DNA of 64,000 nt from Actinomyces oris (GTDB taxonomy: Bacteria > Actinomycetota > Actinomycetes > Actinomycetales > Actinomycetaceae), in NCBI RefSeq assembly GCF_001937665.1, contig NZ_MSKL01000006.1, positions 124,001 to 188,000 on the forward strand, in the 5' to 3' direction. Both the position numbers and the translations under genes were made by a program. The stretch's first letter is position 1. The number at the start of each line of letters is the position of its first letter. Below, one piece after another: positions 59,016 to 64,000 of the stretch. The notes below the pieces were generated by a model. It was not told the origin of the DNA and made no database searches. It saw only the letters and a program-made list of their open reading frames with translations.

Positions 59016-59726
59016 TCAGTATCCAGCACCGTCGTCGAGGCGCCCTCCACGATCCAGCCATGCGCGCCCTCCACGAGCAGTAGCAGGACGTCGAAGCAGG
59101 GGCACGGATAGCAGTACACCGAGACTCACAACTGTCATGTTCTGAAGGAGGGTGGTATCGACATCAAGACCTGCGAAGACGCAGGTGCCGGCAGCCCCGG
59201 CGGGGATCAGGGCGGCGTAGGCCACGACGTGAGCCGCCTTGAGTTCGCGGTCGGCCACTCGGTGCAGTCGTCCAAGCAGCAGGACGCCTACACAGCTGAC
59301 CACGAGTCCGCACACCAGATCGGCTACGTAGACCAGGGGGAGGTCCACTGATGACACCAGGTGGATCGAACGGTCAATCAGTGGATGCCACCGAGGCACC
59401 GCGATGACGCCGGCCGCCCCAACTACCGTGATAATGACAAGGTTCCCAACACGTAGGGGCAAGCCGTCAGCCATCTGCTTCCACACCTTCCACTCCCAGC
59501 GGCCAGACCGTGGGAGTACCAAGGCATTCCCTTGGGAGACACTCTCCATGAGCACACCGCCTTCGGTGGAGGTTACGGACAACCGAGGCAAGGCCCCAGG
59601 GGCCAGCGCCCCACGTGCGCCCCTTTGAAGGGCTCCGTGGGACACCCTCGGAGCGACCACGATTTCAACTGACCCTTCGTAAAATGCCACAATCTTTGTG
59701 GTGGTCATATGGGGACAACGCACCAT
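59016..59726 (-). CDS. Hypothetical four-span membrane protein
   Basis: The frame encodes up to 236 residues with hydrophobic stretches at about 95-112, 128-153, 167-190 and 197-212. It lies 8 bases after the OmpA-like pseudogene and shares its high GC. The GAAGGG site touches the ATG at 59726; ATG at 59708 or 59549 (MESVSQGN) are alternatives. No family is recognised, and since its operon neighbours are broken it may be decaying too. Confidence 0.5.
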   Translation of the reverse strand: MVRCPHMTTTKIVAFYEGSVEIVVAPRVSHGALQRGARGALAPGALPRLSVTSTEGGVLMESVSQGNALVLPRSGRWEWKVWKQMADGLPLRVGNLVIITVVGAAGVIAVPRWHPLIDRSIHLVSSVDLPLVYVADLVCGLVVSCVGVLLLGRLHRVADRELKAAHVVAYAALIPAGAAGTCVFAGLDVDTTLLQNMTVVSLGVLLSVPLLRRPATARGGRAWLDRGGRLDDGAGY

Positions 59727-59734
59727 CCCTTCGC

Positions 59735-60418
59735 CTACCCCCAGCGCACGTCGACGTGACGGTTGGCGGCCTTGCCGGCCGCATTGACACTGCCGTCCGC
59801 ATTGGTCTCGGAGGCCACAGGTTCGCTCTCCCCCTTGCCGGAGGACTGGACGTTCAGAGATGGGACCTTGGAGGTCAGGTAGTCCGCGACCGCCTTCGCC
59901 CGCTGCTCGGAGAGCGTCTGGTTGTGAGCGTCATCGGCTACGGAGTCCGTGTGCCCCACCACGGTGACCGTGGCCGGTGGCTTGCCGTTCCAGCGCTTGA
60001 CGATCTCGTCGAGCACCTGTTTAGCCCGGTCGGTCAGGGTCGCGGAGTCGACGTCGAAGGTGACACTTCCGGACAGTGAGGCCACCGTGGCCTGGCCGTC
60101 CTAGGAGTAGGAGACCGCGCTGTCCGAACTGCTCGAACGCGACACAGGCGTGACGACGCGGTCCACGGTCTGAGCCACCCGAGGGTTGCCCGGCCCTGCG
60201 CTCTCAGGTTGCTTGGTGATCGTCGTCGGATCGGCTGAGGCGTTGTTGCTCGTAGCTGCCAACGGATGGCCCGCTTGCGGTGCCGCGGGTAAGGCGGCAG
60301 CCGAGGCGGACACTGACCACGATGTTGTCCACATGACGACGGCCGCGGCGGCAAGCACCCCAGACCGAGGCCGAGGCTTGGCGCCTCTTGCCCCTCCTCC
60401 ATTCATCTGCCGTCTCAT
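59735..60418 (-). pseudogene. OmpA-domain protein broken by one in-frame stop
   Basis: One reading frame runs from ATG at 60418 to the stop at 59735-59737, interrupted only by a TAG at 60101-60103. The first part is a signal peptide and Ser/Ala/Pro-rich segment; after the stop the frame gives an OmpA-type peptidoglycan-binding domain: GSVTFDVDSATLTDRAKQVL, TVTVVGHTDSVADDAHNQTL, SEQRAKAVADYLTSK and a terminal NRHVDVRWG. A read-through or sequence error could make it whole. Its ATG overlaps the preceding stop (ATGA). Confidence 0.75.
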
Positions 60419-61019
60419 CGGGCCACCACCACGTTGCTAAAGGTGCCTCCGTTCGGGATGCTGATAGTGACGTCCTTCACCTCAGCCGGTACACCGGTGA
60501 AGTTCGTCTGGAGCGCGATCGTCAGACCGGGTTAGACGAACTCCGTGAGCTCACTGGAGCACAGGCAGCCGCCCTGGGAGTCGTAGGAGACGTGGTAGAT
60601 GCTTGAGGACGACGGCTCAATGAGCGTCAGCCCGTCTGCGTTGTTCATATTCCCTCCCGGGCTCGCCTTTCCACCGGACTGAGGCACCGAGTCGTCCCCG
60701 TCGGAGAATAAGTTGGAGATCCACATGTCATTCTTTTTGTCATTATTCGTCACGAAGAACATGACGATGACCGCGGTTCCCGCACCGGACACGGAGTTCA
60801 GGGAAACGGTCCCGGGTTTACTGTCAATGGTCGCGGGATGTGACTCACATGGACGCACCCTGACCTCCCCCCCCCCTCGGCCTGCGCCGATTTCGATGCG
60901 GACGCCGACGCCCTCTCCCCATTCGCCCCCGAACCTCCCGGCAGTTGGCAGGACGCCAGGGTTGCCACCATGCCAATGGCGCTCATAGCAGCCAGGATTC
61001 GCTTCGAAGCAGTCATCAT
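60415..61019 (-). pseudogene. Lipoprotein broken by a poly-G frameshift and a nonsense codon
   Basis: ATG at 61019 starts a signal peptide with lipobox LASC (Cys24), then an Ala/Ser-rich linker. At a run of ten G on this strand (60867-60876) the frame is lost; an eight- or eleven-base run would continue into EVRVRPCESHPATIDSKPGT and GTAVIVMFFVTNNDKKNDMW. A TAA at 60532-60534 breaks that frame again, after which it continues in phase to a stop at 60415-60417. The mature domain resembles the C-terminal part of the OmpA-like lipoprotein at 61304-63016. Confidence 0.7.
60867..60876. repeat. Ten-base G/C homopolymer
   Basis: Ten consecutive C on the plus strand (G on the coding strand) lie within the lipoprotein reading frame. 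The length is one short of restoring the frame, so it could be a slippage site. Confidence 0.7.
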
Positions 61020-61181
61020 GATGGAACCTCCATTGCTCTCGATCGGGCCACATCGACCTGAGGAATACCGAGACTCTATGCAGCACCCATCATTCGAGAA
61101 ATGGGGAGACTCTCACGGGAAAATACTGTGAATTACCCATGATGCCCGCGGATACTCCAGGGTACCCGCGGGCTCTCCGTG

Positions 61182-61223
61182 CAGTGATGGGGAGTACCTG
61201 GGGAGTGATGGGGAGTACCTGGG
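61182..61223. repeat. Two exact 21-nt tandem repeats
   Basis: Two back-to-back identical 21-base units (61182-61202 and 61203-61223) beginning AGTGATGGGGAGTACC lie between the divergent lipoprotein gene (61019) and the OmpA-like gene (61304). Confidence 0.85.
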
Positions 61224-61303
61224 GAGCCCTGCTTGCTAGGGAGATTACGTTACGATTACGCTCTGTCTTTGAGAAATTCCGGCGGGCCCATGAAGGAGTT
61301 GTT

Positions 61304-63016
61304 GTGTCCTCTGCATCCTCCCGTTCACTCTGTGCCTCTGCTCGAGGGACGTCTCGTCGATCTTTTGTGGCTCTCTCCGCCCTGGTGGGGCAGGGGTCGC
61401 TGGTGCTGGCAGGCTGTGACCTGCCGGGAGTCTCCAAGGACAAGGGAGGGGCGGCATCGCCGTCGGGTTCCATGGCCAGCGGGTCTGCCTCGGCCGGTGG
61501 GTCAGCCACAGCCTCGGCCAGCCCGGCTAAGACCGGTAGCACCGACTGGCAGAAGCTCGACGGTCACGTCATAGGCCACAAGGTGAGCGTGGAGGTCTTC
61601 CCCATCGTCCGCCAGGACAACAAGATCTCGTACATCGCTCTGAAGCTAACCCGCGCATCCGACGACGCCTGCATCGACGCCGTCAACGCCCATGCCTCCA
61701 CCTCCAGGGGCGACAAGCTCAGCGTCTCCAACTACCTGGACGTGCCATCAATCTACCGTCCTAGTACCGGAGCCTCCCTGGTCGAGCTGTTCGGCACCGC
61801 CTCGGGGCGCGCGTGGAACGCCATCGACGGCAGCGGTTTGCTCCTCGAGCTCGCCCCTGGCGAGGACATGACCTCCTACCTGCCCTTCGGCAAGGTCGAC
61901 ACCGACACTGTCACCGTCATGGTCCCCATGGCTGGCTTCACCACCGTCTCCGTCCTGGACGCCAACGCCACTAAGAAGGCCAAGATCGACCTGTCCATCG
62001 CCCAGGCCGCGCTCAAGCAGTCCTCCCACGCCGCCCCGGACCTCGCCGACCCCGTCGACATCGAGCGCTACGCCCGGGGCCTGGACGACTCCACCAGCAC
62101 CCACGCCGGCGGCAAGGACATCACCGTCACCCTCGCCAGCGACGTCACCTTCGCCTCCGACTCAGCCGACCTGGCACCCGGAGCCGAGGCCCAACTCAGG
62201 ACCGTCGCCGGCCAGCTGGCCCAGTATCCCGACGGCGGAACACTCACCATCGTGGGCCACATCGACGACATCCAGGACGACGCCTACAACCAGACCCTGT
62301 CCGAGAAACGCGCCAACGCCGTCAAAACCCGCCTCGAGCAGCTCACCAAGCTCGACATGTGGCAGATATCCGTCTCCAGAAAAGGCGAGTCCGAGCCCCG
62401 TATCAAGGACACCACCGACGAGGCCCGCGCCGTCAACCGACGCGTCGAGATCACCCTGACCCCCACCAACGGCACCGCCCCCAAGAACAACACCACCCCC
62501 ACCCTCAGCAGCAGTGGTGGCAAGCCGCTCAACCCGAAGGGCCGCGTCGCCAAGGGCTCTGAAGGCGTCACCGGCAAGCATGACAGTGGCGCTCAGCTCA
62601 CCATCCCCCTGGACCACGTCACCCGCACCAGCGGATGCCTCCTCGGGCAGCTCCACACCACCCTCAGCACCACGAACAGCACCAACCCCACTTTCGAAGC
62701 CTGGTTTGATGACGAAGAAACCTTCTTCACCAACTACCGAGGCGAGGACCGCAGCCGCGACGCCGTAGCATACTCCTCCAACGGGTTGACCCTCCTGGCG
62801 GGAGGCGAGCGCATCTACCCCGCCGACTACCTCGACACCGGCTTGAAGACCCACGTCCCCCTCACCGAGCTCGAACTCACTCCCCCTATCAAGGCCGGCA
62901 CCACCACCGTCTGCGTCATCTGGCCCGACGCCGTCACCCTCGACCACGCAGCACCCACCAAACAGATCACCGACTTCGCCTTCCGCCTCACCGACATCTC
63001 CGTCAAGAACAGCTGA
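61304..63016 (+). CDS. OmpA-domain lipoprotein
   Basis: The 570-residue product (GTG at 61304 with GAAGGAG upstream) has a twin-Arg-containing signal with lipobox VLAGC (Cys38), a Ser/Ala/Gly linker, an N-terminal domain (about 85-260; DWQKLDGHVIGHKVSVEVFP), an OmpA-type peptidoglycan-binding domain (about 265-385) and a further C-terminal domain of about 180 residues. In the OmpA domain the usual GHTD reads GHID, while the LSEKRANAVKTRLEQL helix is normal. OmpA domains in Gram-positive lipoproteins bind wall peptidoglycan non-covalently. The frame extends further upstream but without a site. Confidence 0.85.
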   Translation: MSSASSRSLCASARGTSRRSFVALSALVGQGSLVLAGCDLPGVSKDKGGAASPSGSMASGSASAGGSATASASPAKTGSTDWQKLDGHVIGHKVSVEVFPIVRQDNKISYIALKLTRASDDACIDAVNAHASTSRGDKLSVSNYLDVPSIYRPSTGASLVELFGTASGRAWNAIDGSGLLLELAPGEDMTSYLPFGKVDTDTVTVMVPMAGFTTVSVLDANATKKAKIDLSIAQAALKQSSHAAPDLADPVDIERYARGLDDSTSTHAGGKDITVTLASDVTFASDSADLAPGAEAQLRTVAGQLAQYPDGGTLTIVGHIDDIQDDAYNQTLSEKRANAVKTRLEQLTKLDMWQISVSRKGESEPRIKDTTDEARAVNRRVEITLTPTNGTAPKNNTTPTLSSSGGKPLNPKGRVAKGSEGVTGKHDSGAQLTIPLDHVTRTSGCLLGQLHTTLSTTNSTNPTFEAWFDDEETFFTNYRGEDRSRDAVAYSSNGLTLLAGGERIYPADYLDTGLKTHVPLTELELTPPIKAGTTTVCVIWPDAVTLDHAAPTKQITDFAFRLTDISVKNS

Positions 63017-63030
63017 AAGGACCTACCCAA

Positions 63031-64000
63031 ATGCGTCGCCGTGTATTTCTTTTTGGATCGATCCTGACCGGTGCGGGCTTGCCGCTGCTGGCCGGCTGCA
63101 AGCTCCCCTGGCAGTCGAAGCATCAGACCGGTTCGACCTCGGCAGGCAGGGCGCCTGCAGCGCCGCAGGGATGGCAGCAGCTCGACGGCCACATCGCCGG
63201 TCACCACATCATCGTGAACGTCTCCCCAATTATTCGCAAGGATGAAACCACCTCGATTCTGGCCTTGGAGCTAGTTCGAGCATCCGATGACAAAAACCGC
63301 ACAGAAAACAAGCCAACGTCTTCTACGCCGGAAAACAAGTTCACCATTGTTGACTACTGGAGAAGCCGAGCAAACCTTCAACCAGGGAACGTCGCCTCGG
63401 CTGTCAGAATCATGGACTTGCAGACCGGACGCGTATGGAACTCCATCGATGGAAGTAATGCCGACCCCGGGATCGCACCGGGAGAAAAGGCCACCTACTA
63501 CGTTGCCTTCGGCAAGGTCGACTCCGAGCAAGTGACTGTCTTCGTTCCTATGGCCGGGTTCGTGACTGTCTCGGTCCTCGGGGCAGGATCCGCCCAACAG
63601 GCAAACATCGACCTATCTGCAGCTCAAACCGAACTGGATACGCACCCTAATACTACGCTCGCCACCCCGGCACCCATTGAGCGATACACGCGCTCTCTGG
63701 ACGACTCCACCAGCACCCACACGGGCGGCAAGGACGTCACCGTCACCCTGGCCAGCGATGTCACCTTCGCCTCCGACTCAGCTGATTTGGCGTCGGGTGC
63801 CGAGGCGCAGCTCCAGAGCGTAGCCGGCCAGCTGGGGCAGTACCCCGACGGCGGGACACTCACCATCGTGGGCCACACCGACGACGTCCAGGACGACGCC
63901 TACAACCAGACCCTGTCCGAGAAGCGCGCCAACGCCGTCAAAACCAGGCTTGAGCAGATCACCAGCCTGGACAAGTGGCAGACATCCGTCTCCGGCAAGG
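63031..64000 (+). CDS. OmpA-domain lipoprotein, 3' end beyond the window
   Basis: The frame starts ATG at 63031 (AAAGGA upstream), 14 bases after its paralogue, and is still open at the window end (323 codons seen). It has a short signal with lipobox LLAGC (Cys23), an N-terminal domain similar in order to the first copy (GWQQLDGHIAGHHIIVNVSP; FVPMAGFVTVSVL) and the OmpA domain from about residue 225, here with the canonical GHTD. The OmpA part is much more similar to the first copy at DNA level than the N-terminal part. Confidence 0.85.
   Translation, partial: MRRRVFLFGSILTGAGLPLLAGCKLPWQSKHQTGSTSAGRAPAAPQGWQQLDGHIAGHHIIVNVSPIIRKDETTSILALELVRASDDKNRTENKPTSSTPENKFTIVDYWRSRANLQPGNVASAVRIMDLQTGRVWNSIDGSNADPGIAPGEKATYYVAFGKVDSEQVTVFVPMAGFVTVSVLGAGSAQQANIDLSAAQTELDTHPNTTLATPAPIERYTRSLDDSTSTHTGGKDVTVTLASDVTFASDSADLASGAEAQLQSVAGQLGQYPDGGTLTIVGHTDDVQDDAYNQTLSEKRANAVKTRLEQITSLDKWQTSVSGK

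Overview
The window comes from a high-GC actinobacterium of the Actinomyces type (the oral A. oris / A. naeslundii / A. viscosus group fits best). The evidence is the gene content: actinobacterial ribosomal protein clusters, a FimP/FimA-type sortase-assembled pilin with its class C sortase, proton-translocating transhydrogenase and polyphosphate glucokinase. No tRNA, rRNA or CRISPR array was found.

Positions 1-8500 hold the L13/S9 operon start (rplM-rpsI, minus strand), truA, then ppgK, pntA-pntB, an MgtC-family gene and a TPR-repeat gene. Positions 8535-20040 hold the alpha and spc ribosomal clusters on the minus strand (rplQ, rpoA, rpsK, rpsM, rpmJ, infA, map, adk, secY, terminator, then rplO back to rplN). 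At 20540-21870 a single compositionally different membrane-protein gene on the plus strand separates spc from S10. The S10 cluster (rpsQ back to rpsJ) fills 21909-27430. A pilin-sortase pair (28919-30523 and 27444-28682) sits between rpsJ and tuf, followed by the str operon (tuf, fusA, rpsG, rpsL) to 35362.

Positions 35730-37069 carry a prepilin peptidase and a DUF192 gene on the plus strand. A dead IS1634-type element follows at 37223-40243; it was itself split by an IS256-type element (37676-39198), also dead. From about 40250 to 58930 the sequence is clearly AT-richer than its surroundings and carries a complete Gram-positive Tad (type IVc) pilus locus on the minus strand: zinc-ribbon protein, CpaB/RcpC, a TadZ-TadE fusion, TadE, TadA, TadB, TadC, a histidine kinase/response regulator pair, Flp pilin and a TadG-like protein. 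Beyond these lies a set of secreted or lipoprotein genes and a 483-residue protein with a Flp-pilin N terminus. This island is the most likely home of undescribed biology: a two-component-controlled Tad pilus with a giant Flp-like component and dedicated envelope lipoproteins.

From 59000 to the window end the composition returns to high GC. It holds a decayed three-gene unit (lipoprotein, OmpA-like protein, membrane protein) on the minus strand and, divergently, two paralogous OmpA-domain lipoproteins on the plus strand, the second cut by the window end.

All statements rest on reading the sequence; no database search or structure prediction was run.
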